Shown: positions 35,947 through 46,756, numbered from the stretch's first letter. The stretch is 64,000 nucleotides of DNA from Carboxylicivirga sediminis (GCF_018156225.1 NZ_JAGTAR010000010.1:88540-152539), one strand, 5' to 3'. Notes: generated by a model not told the origin, from the letters alone. Translations and numbers: made by a program.

Positions 35947-36393
35947 TCATACTAGATTAACTCTTTCAGAAAGAAAAGCAATCAAGTCATTTAAGGCTCC
36001 ACTTCTCTTAAATTCTATTAGAGGTATTTTATATCTTTTGTGATTAGTTTTTATCGAAATTATGGGACTAGGCTTAGTTGCCAAATATGTCAATATTGAA
36101 CCACCAATAAAAAGCAATATTGGAATAATAAATTTGAATACTAAATATCCTCTCGCATTCGGACCTGATAAAATCTGAATTTCAAAAGTCATAAATGAGC
36201 TTATTAACCACTTTAAAGAATAAGCAATTAACAACAAAGAAAGAATTAGTGACAAAATCCAGTTATTTATTAAATGTCCTTTTTTCAAATGGATTGTGAT
36301 TATTTCGCAATAGTCAATGTGCATGTCAACCTGATAATTCTTAATAAAGTCAATCCCGTGTTCGTTAATTTTTATGTAAGGTGATTCAAACAT
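35947..36393 (-). CDS. Small membrane protein, unknown function
   Basis: A 148-aa protein with two hydrophobic segments (WILSLILSLLLIAYSLKWL near 45-63 and FKFIIPILLFIGGSILTYLA near 85-105). The flanking parts are short strands (YEIITIHLKKG-type, ISIKTNHKRYKIPLIEF), recalling bPH-domain-like membrane proteins. No catalytic motif. AT-rich like its neighbours. Unrecognised; a single gene upstream of the Crp-like gene. Confidence 0.6.
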   Translation of the reverse strand: MFESPYIKINEHGIDFIKNYQVDMHIDYCEIITIHLKKGHLINNWILSLILSLLLIAYSLKWLISSFMTFEIQILSGPNARGYLVFKFIIPILLFIGGSILTYLATKPSPIISIKTNHKRYKIPLIEFKRSGALNDLIAFLSERVNLV

Positions 36394-37030
36394 TGTAGTT
36401 ACTTTCGTTGCATGTGGTCAAGCTAATCAATATCCTGCTTATAATTCAGAGATATTCTATTACCCAACTTCACCCTCTAAAACTAACAAAAATACCATAT
36501 CATGCTCCTGTATGGCTAGGAAAATGGTAACATATAGAATATGTATACCAGCTTGATGAAGCAATCTTTACTTATTGCTGGTAATGGCCAGCAGGCAGCA
36601 GAAATCAATTCATCGTGCCTATATTGACAGGAGTGTTTGACCATTCCATTTTCATCGGTATAGGCTTGCGTGTTTACGCACGCTAATATATGTTAAAATA
36701 AGGCCTTTGGGGATAATGTAATAGCCATAATTACAGGTTTTAACAATTAAGAGTAGTGCTAATGTAGGTTGATTAAAGCCTGAGTGAGTGGTAAAATATT
36801 AGCTATGGTAGTTGAATAAAGTGGCAGAGTGCAGAGGGGGTGAAATTTTCATCCGCTATACTTACACTAATAATACCATTTAAATATTAAAATGCGCTGG
36901 TATAAGATCCTTTAAAATATCAGATTATTGTGGTCCGGCAAAACAGAGCTATAACTGGATTAACGTATTGATAGCTCTTATAATTCTGGTTTTTTGCTCA
37001 AAATAACCACTGCTTCATAGAATAAAAACC
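36394..37030. other. Non-coding intergenic region upstream of cassette 1
   Basis: About 640 bp without a credible ORF. One short hairpin, GCGTG-tttacg-CACGC, lies at 36668-36683. No clear TAnnTTTG box is visible near the regulator start. Any further content is not recognisable. Confidence 0.6.
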
Positions 37031-38665
37031 ATGTATCAAACTCTTTGGCTAATAATTTTTTTTCTTGTGATTCATTCAGTTAAGGGTCAGAATTCTGAAC
37101 TGGACAGTCTAATTAATGTTCTTGCGCATGAGGATGATAACTTAAAGCGCGGTGAGCTTTATTTGGATTTGGCGACTTACTACGAATATAGTGACTTGAT
37201 AAGAAGTTACGACTATATCCTGAAAGTACGTGAGATTGCCGATAAATACAATATTGAGCAACTACACTCCAAGACCAAATTATTTATATCTAACTTATTA
37301 ATCAAACAAGGCAAGTATAATGAAGCCCTGACTCATCTTAATAAGGAGTTGAGTCAGCTAAAGGAGCAGGAGGCCGGCTTTAAATATGTTGGTTTACTTA
37401 TTAATATTGGCGCCATATACTATCAAATCAAGCAATTCGATAAAGCACTAAAGCACTTTCATAAAGCTAAAGAGTTATTTGATGCTGGCGCTGTCAAAGA
37501 GCAAGAAGTGCAATACCCCCAAATTTTTATAGGTATCTACAATAACCTTGCGAATGTATATGATGAATTGAATGATAATCCTCAGGCTTTAGTTTATTAT
37601 CATGAAGCACTGGATGTGGCAGTGACATACAAAATATATGAATCCATAGGGGTGATTAGTAAAAACATTGGTGATTTGTATATTGAAATGGGTCGGCATG
37701 CAGATGCATTACCATTTATAAAAAAGTCAGTTCAGATCCGGGAACAAATTAATGATAATAGTGGCTTGGCAACCAGTTACTTTTTGCTGGGATTATATTA
37801 TTTTGAAGTTGATCAAGAGGACAGAGCACTAGATGCCTACAAAACATCTTTGAAGTTTGGAATAAAAGCCAATGCCTGGTTGTCTATTACGGAAACGGCT
37901 AAAGCCTTGTCGATGTATTATAAATCCAAAGATATTTACAACAAAGCATATGGTTATTTTGAGTTATATCATCAATATAATGACAGCTTGTTGATTCAAA
38001 ACTCAGAAAAACAGCGACAGGCTACAGAATTCGATTTTAAGTTGCAGCAACGACAAAAGGAATGGGATGAAACATTAAAAAAAGAACGGTATTTATCTAT
38101 CCTTATTGGTGTAGGCTTACTTGTAGTAGCAGCCTTTTTATTACTACTTTTTTCTTTATCTAAAGCACGCGAAAGGCGTATAGGGCTGGAGAAGAAGAAT
38201 CTGAAGCTGCTAAATGCTAATTTGGAACACGATTTACATCTAAAAAGAAAAGAGCTGACGACGAATGTGATGTATCTAGTTCGTAAGAATGAACTCATAA
38301 AAGAGGTGGCGAACAGGCTAATGGATACCTTGGGTAATTTTAAGCCCGAGAATCAAAAGTTGATTCAGAGCATTATGGTGGAGCTTCAGCAAAGTCTTGA
38401 TAACGATATATGGGAAGAGTTTGAGTTGCGCTTTAATCAGGTACATTCTGATTTTTACGATCGATTGAGAGAACAATTTGCCAATTTAACACCTAACGAA
38501 GTGAAACTTTCGGCTTTCCTGCGGTTAAATATGAGTTCGAAAGAGATATCGGCCATAACCCATCAATCTATACGAAGTATTGAAGTGGCCCGTACCCGTC
38601 TGCGCAAGAAATTAGCGCTTACCAATACTGAAGTTGGTTTGGTAGCATTCCTCAATAAGTTCTAA
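37031..38665 (+). CDS. Membrane-spanning TPR / LuxR-type HTH regulator (cassette 1)
   Basis: A 544-aa one-component regulator. A signal peptide (to about SVKGQN) precedes 6-7 TPR repeats (about 40-330; LINIGAIYYQIKQFDKALKHF, cited in part). A membrane helix lies at about 355-374 (SILIGVGLLVVAAFLLLLF). A coiled coil follows, then a C-terminal HTH (about 485-544; LTPNEVKLSAFLRLNMSSKE, SIRSIEVARTRLRKKLAL). No kinase domain. TPRs are therefore periplasmic and the HTH cytoplasmic. It is 205 bp upstream of a mini-ORF and a giant protease. A paralogue with the same domain order leads the second cassette, so control of the neighbouring protease is the likely role. Confidence 0.88.
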   Translation: MYQTLWLIIFFLVIHSVKGQNSELDSLINVLAHEDDNLKRGELYLDLATYYEYSDLIRSYDYILKVREIADKYNIEQLHSKTKLFISNLLIKQGKYNEALTHLNKELSQLKEQEAGFKYVGLLINIGAIYYQIKQFDKALKHFHKAKELFDAGAVKEQEVQYPQIFIGIYNNLANVYDELNDNPQALVYYHEALDVAVTYKIYESIGVISKNIGDLYIEMGRHADALPFIKKSVQIREQINDNSGLATSYFLLGLYYFEVDQEDRALDAYKTSLKFGIKANAWLSITETAKALSMYYKSKDIYNKAYGYFELYHQYNDSLLIQNSEKQRQATEFDFKLQQRQKEWDETLKKERYLSILIGVGLLVVAAFLLLLFSLSKARERRIGLEKKNLKLLNANLEHDLHLKRKELTTNVMYLVRKNELIKEVANRLMDTLGNFKPENQKLIQSIMVELQQSLDNDIWEEFELRFNQVHSDFYDRLREQFANLTPNEVKLSAFLRLNMSSKEISAITHQSIRSIEVARTRLRKKLALTNTEVGLVAFLNKF

Positions 38666-38687
38666 AGTCCTATTCTGTTTAAATATT

Positions 38688-38723
38688 CCCAAAGGTCACA
38701 TAATTAGATGTGTGGCTTTTTTT
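38688..38723 (+). terminator. Probable terminator after the cassette 1 regulator
   Basis: AGgTCACAT / ATGTGTGGCT with one bulge and G-U pairs, then seven T residues, 25 bp past the stop. Would separate the regulator transcript from the protease. Confidence 0.6.
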
Positions 38724-38836
38724 GTGCAGGTAATGTAGCACCTAATCTTCTATTTGTGTCATAAATGATCCGGTGCTTTTGCAGCTTGTATCATTCGTGT
38801 TCCGGCAGTAAATTCCGGGCTTGCATAAGCGGTATT

Positions 38837-38844
38837 TACTTTTG
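38837..38844 (+). promoter_or_regulatory. Candidate -7 box for the mini-ORF and protease of cassette 1
   Basis: TACTTTTG matches the Bacteroidota -7 consensus TAnnTTTG and lies 26 bp before the mini-ORF start. No good -33 TTG is at the expected distance, which would fit an activator-dependent promoter. Confidence 0.4.
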
Positions 38845-38870
38845 ATTGCAAGAAAGTGAATTGATGATCT

Positions 38871-39023
38871 ATGGCCAAGAAGAATGCAAAAACAAACCTT
38901 AATCAGCGCAACTATTCAGTTGATGATTATTCCAGTTTTCTATCTAAGAACGATGCACGCACAAAAGCGCTAAAGAAGCTACTCAAAGAATTGGAAGATA
39001 AACCAAAATCTCAAAATCGATAA
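38871..39023 (+). CDS. Lys-rich mini-ORF (50 aa), cassette 1
   Basis: The frame reads MAKKNAKTNLNQRNYSVDDY, continuing through KNDARTKALKKLLKELEDK and ending KSQNR. It is basic, helical at the C-terminus and carries no signal peptide. It lies 28 bp before the giant protease gene. The second cassette has a comparable ORF at the same position sharing ALKK(L/I)L. It could be a small regulator, a chaperone or a translated leader; function unknown, and translation is not proven. Confidence 0.5.
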   Translation: MAKKNAKTNLNQRNYSVDDYSSFLSKNDARTKALKKLLKELEDKPKSQNR

Positions 39024-39051
39024 ATACTAGTATTAATTTAAACTACAGAAC

Positions 39052-42000
39052 ATGAAGAAAAATCTACATGCATTCTCATATCACATCGGTGTGATTGTTC
39101 TGGCTTTGCTGCTAAGTATTAGTACAAAGGCACAGAACTATGAGAATGGCGTTCTGCAAGGAGCGTTCAGAGTAAAACTTAAACCTCACTTATTAGAAAG
39201 TGTGCAGCTTAATATCCAGGGCGGGCAGCAGGTTGTAACAACAGGTGTTAGTGATATCGACCTGTTAAACGCTCGTTTTTCGGCTGTTAACATGCAACGG
39301 ATATTCCCGTTTTCACCAAGGTTCGAAGCCAAACATCAAAAGTATGGTTTACACCTTTGGTATGAAGTAAGCATTGCCAATGAAGCTTCAACGCAGAGTG
39401 CAATACAGGCATACAGTGCCTTAGCGTCTGTTGAGGTTTGTGAACCTATTCGCGAGGTAAGCCTCATTCACCCCATGAACAGTAAAACAATTGATAAGAG
39501 CCAGCAATTGAAAGCCGCTGCTTCAATGCCTTTTAATGACCCTTATCTGCCAATGCAGTGGCACTATAATAATACTGGTCAGACAAATGGAATAGCAGGA
39601 GCAGATATGAATGCTTTTGAGGCCTGGAAGGTTACTGCGGGTTCTAATAACGTAATTGTATCAATACATGATGAAGGTGTTGATGTCAAGCATGAGGATT
39701 TAAAAGATGCCATGTGGGTAAATGAAGCCGAGCTAAATGGCGAACCTAACGTGGATGATGATGGTAATGGCTTTAAGGATGATATTTATGGTTTTAACTT
39801 TGCCGACAATATGGGAGATATTACTCCCGGACACCATGGTTCGCATGTGGCTGGTACGGTAGGGGCTGTAAATAATAATGGTATCGGCGTAGCAGGTGTA
39901 GCCGGCGGAACGGGTAATAATGACGGGGCACGTATTATGAGTTGCCAGATACTTGGTGGTGTTAGTCAGGGAAATCTACCCAACTCATTTGTTTATGCAG
40001 CTGATAATGGTGCTGTTATTTCACAAAATAGCTGGGGATACAATCAACCGGGCTATATCGAGCAAGCCATTTTAGATGCCATTGATTATTTCATTAAGGA
40101 GGCCGGCTCCTATGCGGGTAGTCCTATGAAAGGCGGCGTTGTTATTTTCGCAGCTGGTAACGATAATTACGATGGCCAATTTTATCCTGGTTATTACGAT
40201 GAAGTCATTGCTGTATCAGCACTTGGTTCGAGCAATGAGAAGGCATCCTATTCCAATTATGGAACATGGGTTGATCTGGCAGCTCCGGGTGGCGACACTG
40301 GCGATGATGCCAATATGACCGATAACCAGGCACAGGCTGGTTATTCAAATGGTGTGCTGAGTTGTTATGCCGGAAATACTTATGGTTATATGGATGGAAC
40401 TTCTATGGCGTGTCCCCATGTTTCTGGTATTGCAGCTTTGGTAGTGTCCAAGTATGGAAGCGAGAGTTTTACCAATAATGATTTGAAGAGACATCTTTTA
40501 ACAGCCGTCAATGATATTTACGAGCAGGAAGGCAATGTGCCCTATGTTGGCAAACTTGGTAATGGTGCCATTGACGCTGCACTGGCGCTTAAAAACAATA
40601 CGGGCGATATGCCTGATGCTATCACAGATTTATCGATGTCGGGTCTTGCTCAGGATTTTGCAGTTTTAGAGTGGAGTGTGCCGGTTGACAATGATGATAC
40701 TAAACCGTGGGAGTTTGAAGTGCTTTATTCGGAAGAAGCCATTACCCATAGTACTTTGGAGTTTGCCCGTAGCTTGCAATTACGTAATGAAAATGAGCCG
40801 GGTGAAAAAGTGAGTATTGAAGTACCCGGCTTGGAGGCCTTAACAGAATACCATTTTGCTGTGCGAAGTATTGATCGTTGGGGTAACTATTCCGATTTCT
40901 CAAATCCATTGACAGCAACTACCAATGCAGGCCCGGATGCTCAGATTGATCCAACAACAAAGAGTTTGCATTTCGATGTTGACGCCTCCACTTCTGCTTT
41001 GGCATCCATGAATTTTAATATCCTGAATAAAGGAGAAGGTCTATTGCGCTGGATGACAGAGAATCATCATGTTTCCAGTATAGATGCATATAGCTATGCT
41101 AACAATCTGCGCTATCCTAACCTTAAGCAGCTGTCTTTAAGTAAGCAAGCCAATATTCAGACTTATGTGGCAGGCAAAGATATGCCTATCAGCACCTATA
41201 GCCAAACTACAACAACTGATCACATCCGGTACTTTGATACCTGGAGAAGCATGTATTACATTGGAGAGGAGGATACTTCATATACCAATTCTGCTGCCAT
41301 TCGTTTTTTTACTTCACGACAAGAGGGGTTTAACATGACCCATGTTGAAGCATTGTTGCGCAACGATCCAGTCAGAGGACCTATGATTCTTGAAATACGC
41401 GAAGGAGCAGATTTACTGGACTCAAAGTTGCTGTATGCTCAAGAGATTGATGAAGCCAGTGACTATGGATTTACAAATATTCAGCTTGAAGAGCAATTGT
41501 TTTTCCCTTATGGCACGCATTTCTGGATAGTGGTGCATGTACCATCTGGCAACCGTTATCCTCTGGGGGCTGGTGTTGAGTTACAGCCCGAATTATCCGA
41601 GATGTGTTACATGAGTTTAAATGGGGGTAAGTCGTGGGCTCGTTTCGAAGACCTTTATTATAATAACCTGGTGGTTTGGGCATTTACGCCAATCAGCAAG
41701 TTAAAGCCAGAGCAAGAATATTTAAGTCTTACGCCATCATCCGGTGAGACATTGGCCGAAGAGGCTTCAACTGTGGATGTCAGTGTGGATATGTCACAGT
41801 TGGTGAATGGAACTTACCGTTCTAATATAGTGGTATATACCAATGAAACAGACTCTTCGATGCTGCGTGTGCCAACAAGCGTTAACTTAAGCGGGCATCC
41901 ATTTAATTTGCAGAGTGAAAGTATTATCGATTGTGGAAGTGTTATTTTGGGTAATGCTAAAGTAATACCGGTAACTATTGATAATATAGGCTTAGGAAAT

Positions 42001-45000
42001 TTCTCATCTGCTTATATTGAAATTACCAACCCGGATTTTAAAGTAAAGTCCAACTATTTGGGCAAGATAGCTGCAAAATCAGGTATTCAGTTTAATGTGG
42101 TCTTTGAACCCTCTGCTGCAGGTAATGCCAATGCTGTTGCACGCATCTATAATTACAATGGCGATGAATACATCTTCAACCTGTTTGGTGTTGCCGCCGA
42201 ACCTCCGGTGATGGAAATCAGTCCGGCTACTTTAACGTATGATGATCTGACAATTGGTGATGAGGTTCAGGGCGAGTTCACCATTACTAACACTGGTAAA
42301 TATCCCTTAGAATATTTCTTGCCGGCATTTGTTGAAAGCGACCAAACTGTTACGGTTGATGAAAAAACACACCTGTTTGGTTATGCAGCACAAATTAATG
42401 AGGGAGGCTTATTACCCAACCCGCCATTTGTTTGGACCGATATATCCAATACGGGAACAAAAGTTGAAGACTATGACCGTACCAAAGGATATTTCTACTA
42501 TCCTGTAGAGTTGGATTTTGAGTTCCCATTCTTCGGGAAACGTGAGAATAGCTTGTATATTACCAACTGGGGAATGGTTACTTTTGATCAGAACAGTTCA
42601 TTTAATGTATGGCCTCCAAGTTTTAAACTGGCTGATTGTCCGGATCGTTTTATTTCGGTTATGGGTCGCCAGTATGATTTGAGTAAAGGAGGAGCTATCT
42701 ACTATCAAAGTTTTGGCGATAAGTTTGTTGTTCAGTACGATAAGGTGGTGTGGGAAAGCTTCGATTGGTGGTCTGGCGAAAGCCTGATGCACGAACAATC
42801 ATTCCAGATTGTGATCTATAATAATGGAAATATTGAGTTCATTTATAATACATTGGATGGCCTTGATGCCGGAACATTGTCACAATCGTTTATTGCCATT
42901 GAAGATCAGCTGCAAAGCGATGGGTACTTTATCACAGATATTGATTCACCTGATTTTGTAGTAAGCGATCAAACGGTAATTCGTTTTGTTAACCCCGGTT
43001 TGGGGCTCGTTACTGAACTAACCAACCCACAAGGAAAAATACAGGTTGGAGAATCGGTAACATTAGCTTTCAAAGCATCTACTGACGTGTTAAATGTAGA
43101 GCGTCATCTTGAAAAATTATCGGTACTAAGCAATGATCCCCTGAATAACCCAGGTATTTTCACCATTGACATGAACATTACAGGAGGCGGACTTCCTAAT
43201 GTAGAGGTGAGCCAGACAGCTATTAACTTTGGGCAGGTATTTCAGGGTGATGTTGTCAACCAGCCTGTTTGGGTAATTAATAATGGCCGCGCTACATCCA
43301 GCATTAATTCAGTTGTATCAAGCGATGTGAAGTTTACCATTGACGGAGTGACACCGCAAGAAATAACACCTGGCCGTAAATTGCCTTATGTTGTAATGTT
43401 TAATACCAGTGAATTAGGTGTATTTAATGCCAATGTTGTTATTACAACCAGCGAAGGAGATGAACTAATTGTTGCTGTTACCGGAGAGGTGATTGAAGCA
43501 CCTGTGATGGATGTTTCTGTTTCATCTATTACCGAAACTGTTGCTGCCGGAAACCAGGTGACTGTGCCATTCACCATTGCAAATACTGGTGGCAATGACC
43601 TGCATGTAGCGGCAGTGGGTGCCGATTGGTTGACGATTGATAAGAAGGTGGCTCCAATGAGTGAAATAAAAGATTTCACTTATTATATAAGCACTAGCGA
43701 CGAGGAAAATGGCCCTGACTACAACTGGGTTGACATTGTGGAAACAGGCGTAGCAATTCCTGAGGAAACGATTTATAATAATTACTGGGTTGAAACGATT
43801 GAATTGCCATTTGAGTTTAATTTCTATGGTCAGGCTTATTCGTCTGTCTACGTCGGTGGTAATGGAGTTTTAAGCTTTAATAGTAACACTGAAGATTACT
43901 GGTTTGGTGGTGAATTAATGCCAAGTACCAATGAGCCGAACAATCTTGTAGCTGCATTATGGGGACTTACAGGGCCAAATATGGAATTCTTTGAGGATGC
44001 AGGTATTTATTATCAGGTGGCTGATGATAAGTTAATTGTGCAGTACCATATGATGGTTGATGGTTTTGGCATGAGCGATCCAACATCCTGCCAGATTATA
44101 CTATATGCCAATGGTAATATTAAGTTGCAGTATGAATGGCACAATGCCTGGGTAACTCATGTGGCCAGTTATTCGCAAGCTGGATTAGAGAATGCAGACG
44201 GAACAGAGGCCGTGGTTTACTCAGCCTATGAAGAAAGCCGTATCCATGATGATTTAGCGGTTGTGTTTACACCAGTTGAAAAGCATGTTGTAGCACCTGG
44301 TTCTTCAATGGATTTTGTAGCAACATTAGATGCCGCTGAGCTATTTGCAGGTACTTATACCACTAATTTAGGAGTGCTTAATAATACACCCGGAACAGGT
44401 AGGTTTGATATACCGGTTACTTTCAATGTGACTGGTGAGGCGGTTCCAATTGCACCATCATCTGTTGATTTTGGTTCGCCAATGGTGGTTGAGCAGCCTA
44501 ATGCACAATGGTATGAACCGCCGTTTAAAGCTTATGAGATTGAGTTCGAGATTAAGAATGAAGGCACCAAACGTTTCGAGATTCTTGGTTTTGACCTCTC
44601 GAAGATGAGCAAAATGATACAAGAGAATTCAACCTATGATAAAATCCAGGCTTACACACTTGCATCTGCTGGATGGGGTGAGCCAATGGTGCAATGGGTT
44701 GATATTAACATGCTTCCATATTATGACTGGATGACGGGTGCCATTCCACTTTACGTAGAGCCAATGTCGTCGCTGAAGCTAAAGGCCAACTATATGCCAG
44801 ACGAGACATTAAATGCAGAAGGTACTGCATTGTTGCCATTGGCAGATATATTGGTAATTAATACTGATATGGCAGAAATGCCAAATATTGAGATTGCCTT
44901 TACGGCCAGCCCGGTTTTACCGCCGGTGATGTCCACTAGTGCAGAGTTGGTCAGTGTATATGCCCAAGATGACAATGTGGTGGAGACCCATACCGTTGTA

Positions 45001-46701
45001 TTGGATAACAGCCAGGGAAATTCTGATCTGGTATATACCATTAAGATGGACTATGAGCGAAACGCGCATATATCTTCGGCTGTATCGCCATTGGCAACTA
45101 ATGAAGGAGACAAGCCTGCATTAATACAAAGTACCCATGAGCAATCAATCATAGCCCCTGCTGCCCATAGTGCCGACGAATACAATCGAATCCTTAGCTA
45201 TTCCGATGCTACCGAACCAGAATCAAAGCTGGGTTTAGGAGGTAGCTATCAGTTTGGTGTTGCTACTCGCTATATGGCACCTGAGAATGGCTTTAACCTG
45301 ACTCATGTTCAAACCTGGTATACTCCTGAAGAATGGCTGGATTCAAAAATCACTGTTGAAATATTGGCTGGTTCTCAATATATCTCTCAATGCGAGGTGA
45401 TCTATACGGAGGACTTTCAGCATGCCATCGAAGAAGCCGATTTTATTGGAAAGATGCTCACCTTTGAGCTGACACAGACGCAGATTTTCTATCCGAATGA
45501 ACCATTTTTTGTGGTCTTTAAATATCCAACAGCAGTTAAATATCCACAAGGAATTGTTGAGATAGGCGAAACCGTTGATGGCCGCTTTTCATACAATGCT
45601 GCTGATGTGTGGTATGACCTGGGCGGTACTGATTTCGCCACCAAGGGATGGATGACAACAGCTATTGAGGCGGAATATAAAACAGGCCTTTGGGTAGAGC
45701 TACAAAACCAAATGCAGGGAGTTGTGCCAGCTGGACAAGTAGTTGATCTTGATTTCTTATTCAGTGCTATATATGCTGATAATGGTGATAACCGGGCAGT
45801 AGCTACCATTAGCTCAAACGACCCGTTTAATTCCATGGATAAAATCAACTTGCACATGTTGCGTAACCGTGCACCCGAAATTATCAGCCCTGATGATGAG
45901 GTGTCGGTAATTGAAAATGAGGTGATGCAACTTGAGATAGCTGGTATTGATCATGAGGGGAATGAATTTGACTGGCTGCCAAACCAGATGCCGGAATTCA
46001 TCACCACGCAGGTTATTGAGGGCAACAAGTTAGCACTTACCATAGAGCCTGGTTACGAAGCGGCAGGTGTTTATCAGTTTAGTATAGAGGCCACTGATGC
46101 CTTTAATAATTCTGCTACCTTACCTATGACTGTTAATGTTATCAACAATAACAGGGCACCTGTTGTGGCTAAGGAGATTGCTGAGCAGGATGTCATCATG
46201 GAAAACGGGGTAGTTGCATTAAACCTGATTGATTTTATCAATGATCCGGATAATGAACAATTAAGCTTCGAGCTGATGAATGAAGATAATGCCATTATTG
46301 AGGTGTTTGTTGCCGATAATCGTATTATGCTTAATCCATTAACTATTGGACAATCGCTTGTGTCAATAACAGCAACAGATCCGCATGGTGCTACTGTTGT
46401 ACATGAGTTTATTGTTACTGTTCGTAATCGCACCGGTATTGATGATAGCCTCAATAGTCGTTGGATGCTTTACCCCAACCCTGCAACACAGCATGTTACT
46501 GTATCATGGGGTGCTGATGTCACCACTGATGTTTATGTGAGGTTATTGAGTGCAACGGGTAATGTACTTGCCAATGAGGTTGTTAATGCCTTAATGCAGA
46601 GTGAGTATACGATAATGCTTGATGAGCTTACACCGGGAGTTTATTTTGTTGAGTTAATTGAAGGTCAGCAGACATTTGTATTTAAAGTGATAAAGCAATA
46701 A
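39052..46701 (+). CDS. Giant type IX-secreted subtilisin-like protease (cassette 1)
   Basis: 2549 aa. The signal peptide ends near STKAQ. A propeptide (30-160) precedes an S8 domain with Asp207 (SIHDEGVD), His262 (HGSHVAG), oxyanion Asn370 (AAGN) and Ser451 (GTSMACPHVSG). The Asp motif is DEG rather than D(T/S)G, an unusual substitution. Then come Fn3 (about 525-630), ASH/HYDIN-type strands, a GFNxTHV module at about 760 and again at about 2080, two FPFYG-like beta-sandwich modules at about 1108-1320 and 1540-1740, Ig/cadherin-like domains (about 2270-2460), and a type IX sorting domain (YPNPA near 2471, ending FKVIKQ). Exported through T9SS and cell-surface attached or released; substrate unknown. 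Confidence 0.93.
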   Translation: MKKNLHAFSYHIGVIVLALLLSISTKAQNYENGVLQGAFRVKLKPHLLESVQLNIQGGQQVVTTGVSDIDLLNARFSAVNMQRIFPFSPRFEAKHQKYGLHLWYEVSIANEASTQSAIQAYSALASVEVCEPIREVSLIHPMNSKTIDKSQQLKAAASMPFNDPYLPMQWHYNNTGQTNGIAGADMNAFEAWKVTAGSNNVIVSIHDEGVDVKHEDLKDAMWVNEAELNGEPNVDDDGNGFKDDIYGFNFADNMGDITPGHHGSHVAGTVGAVNNNGIGVAGVAGGTGNNDGARIMSCQILGGVSQGNLPNSFVYAADNGAVISQNSWGYNQPGYIEQAILDAIDYFIKEAGSYAGSPMKGGVVIFAAGNDNYDGQFYPGYYDEVIAVSALGSSNEKASYSNYGTWVDLAAPGGDTGDDANMTDNQAQAGYSNGVLSCYAGNTYGYMDGTSMACPHVSGIAALVVSKYGSESFTNNDLKRHLLTAVNDIYEQEGNVPYVGKLGNGAIDAALALKNNTGDMPDAITDLSMSGLAQDFAVLEWSVPVDNDDTKPWEFEVLYSEEAITHSTLEFARSLQLRNENEPGEKVSIEVPGLEALTEYHFAVRSIDRWGNYSDFSNPLTATTNAGPDAQIDPTTKSLHFDVDASTSALASMNFNILNKGEGLLRWMTENHHVSSIDAYSYANNLRYPNLKQLSLSKQANIQTYVAGKDMPISTYSQTTTTDHIRYFDTWRSMYYIGEEDTSYTNSAAIRFFTSRQEGFNMTHVEALLRNDPVRGPMILEIREGADLLDSKLLYAQEIDEASDYGFTNIQLEEQLFFPYGTHFWIVVHVPSGNRYPLGAGVELQPELSEMCYMSLNGGKSWARFEDLYYNNLVVWAFTPISKLKPEQEYLSLTPSSGETLAEEASTVDVSVDMSQLVNGTYRSNIVVYTNETDSSMLRVPTSVNLSGHPFNLQSESIIDCGSVILGNAKVIPVTIDNIGLGNFSSAYIEITNPDFKVKSNYLGKIAAKSGIQFNVVFEPSAAGNANAVARIYNYNGDEYIFNLFGVAAEPPVMEISPATLTYDDLTIGDEVQGEFTITNTGKYPLEYFLPAFVESDQTVTVDEKTHLFGYAAQINEGGLLPNPPFVWTDISNTGTKVEDYDRTKGYFYYPVELDFEFPFFGKRENSLYITNWGMVTFDQNSSFNVWPPSFKLADCPDRFISVMGRQYDLSKGGAIYYQSFGDKFVVQYDKVVWESFDWWSGESLMHEQSFQIVIYNNGNIEFIYNTLDGLDAGTLSQSFIAIEDQLQSDGYFITDIDSPDFVVSDQTVIRFVNPGLGLVTELTNPQGKIQVGESVTLAFKASTDVLNVERHLEKLSVLSNDPLNNPGIFTIDMNITGGGLPNVEVSQTAINFGQVFQGDVVNQPVWVINNGRATSSINSVVSSDVKFTIDGVTPQEITPGRKLPYVVMFNTSELGVFNANVVITTSEGDELIVAVTGEVIEAPVMDVSVSSITETVAAGNQVTVPFTIANTGGNDLHVAAVGADWLTIDKKVAPMSEIKDFTYYISTSDEENGPDYNWVDIVETGVAIPEETIYNNYWVETIELPFEFNFYGQAYSSVYVGGNGVLSFNSNTEDYWFGGELMPSTNEPNNLVAALWGLTGPNMEFFEDAGIYYQVADDKLIVQYHMMVDGFGMSDPTSCQIILYANGNIKLQYEWHNAWVTHVASYSQAGLENADGTEAVVYSAYEESRIHDDLAVVFTPVEKHVVAPGSSMDFVATLDAAELFAGTYTTNLGVLNNTPGTGRFDIPVTFNVTGEAVPIAPSSVDFGSPMVVEQPNAQWYEPPFKAYEIEFEIKNEGTKRFEILGFDLSKMSKMIQENSTYDKIQAYTLASAGWGEPMVQWVDINMLPYYDWMTGAIPLYVEPMSSLKLKANYMPDETLNAEGTALLPLADILVINTDMAEMPNIEIAFTASPVLPPVMSTSAELVSVYAQDDNVVETHTVVLDNSQGNSDLVYTIKMDYERNAHISSAVSPLATNEGDKPALIQSTHEQSIIAPAAHSADEYNRILSYSDATEPESKLGLGGSYQFGVATRYMAPENGFNLTHVQTWYTPEEWLDSKITVEILAGSQYISQCEVIYTEDFQHAIEEADFIGKMLTFELTQTQIFYPNEPFFVVFKYPTAVKYPQGIVEIGETVDGRFSYNAADVWYDLGGTDFATKGWMTTAIEAEYKTGLWVELQNQMQGVVPAGQVVDLDFLFSAIYADNGDNRAVATISSNDPFNSMDKINLHMLRNRAPEIISPDDEVSVIENEVMQLEIAGIDHEGNEFDWLPNQMPEFITTQVIEGNKLALTIEPGYEAAGVYQFSIEATDAFNNSATLPMTVNVINNNRAPVVAKEIAEQDVIMENGVVALNLIDFINDPDNEQLSFELMNEDNAIIEVFVADNRIMLNPLTIGQSLVSITATDPHGATVVHEFIVTVRNRTGIDDSLNSRWMLYPNPATQHVTVSWGADVTTDVYVRLLSATGNVLANEVVNALMQSEYTIMLDELTPGVYFVELIEGQQTFVFKVIKQ

Positions 46702-46722
46702 ATGTGAGTTAGTTATTTTTTT

Positions 46723-46756
46723 CGACTGGTTGTGGATGTCTGTTTGCAACCAGTCG
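46723..46756 (+). promoter_or_regulatory. Perfect hairpin between protease and lipoprotein genes (cassette 1)
   Basis: CGACTGGTTG / CAACCAGTCG, a perfect 10-bp stem, lies 21 bp after the protease stop and without a T-run on its 3' side. The second cassette has a hairpin at the same place. Probably an RNA stability or expression-step element rather than a full terminator. Confidence 0.6.
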
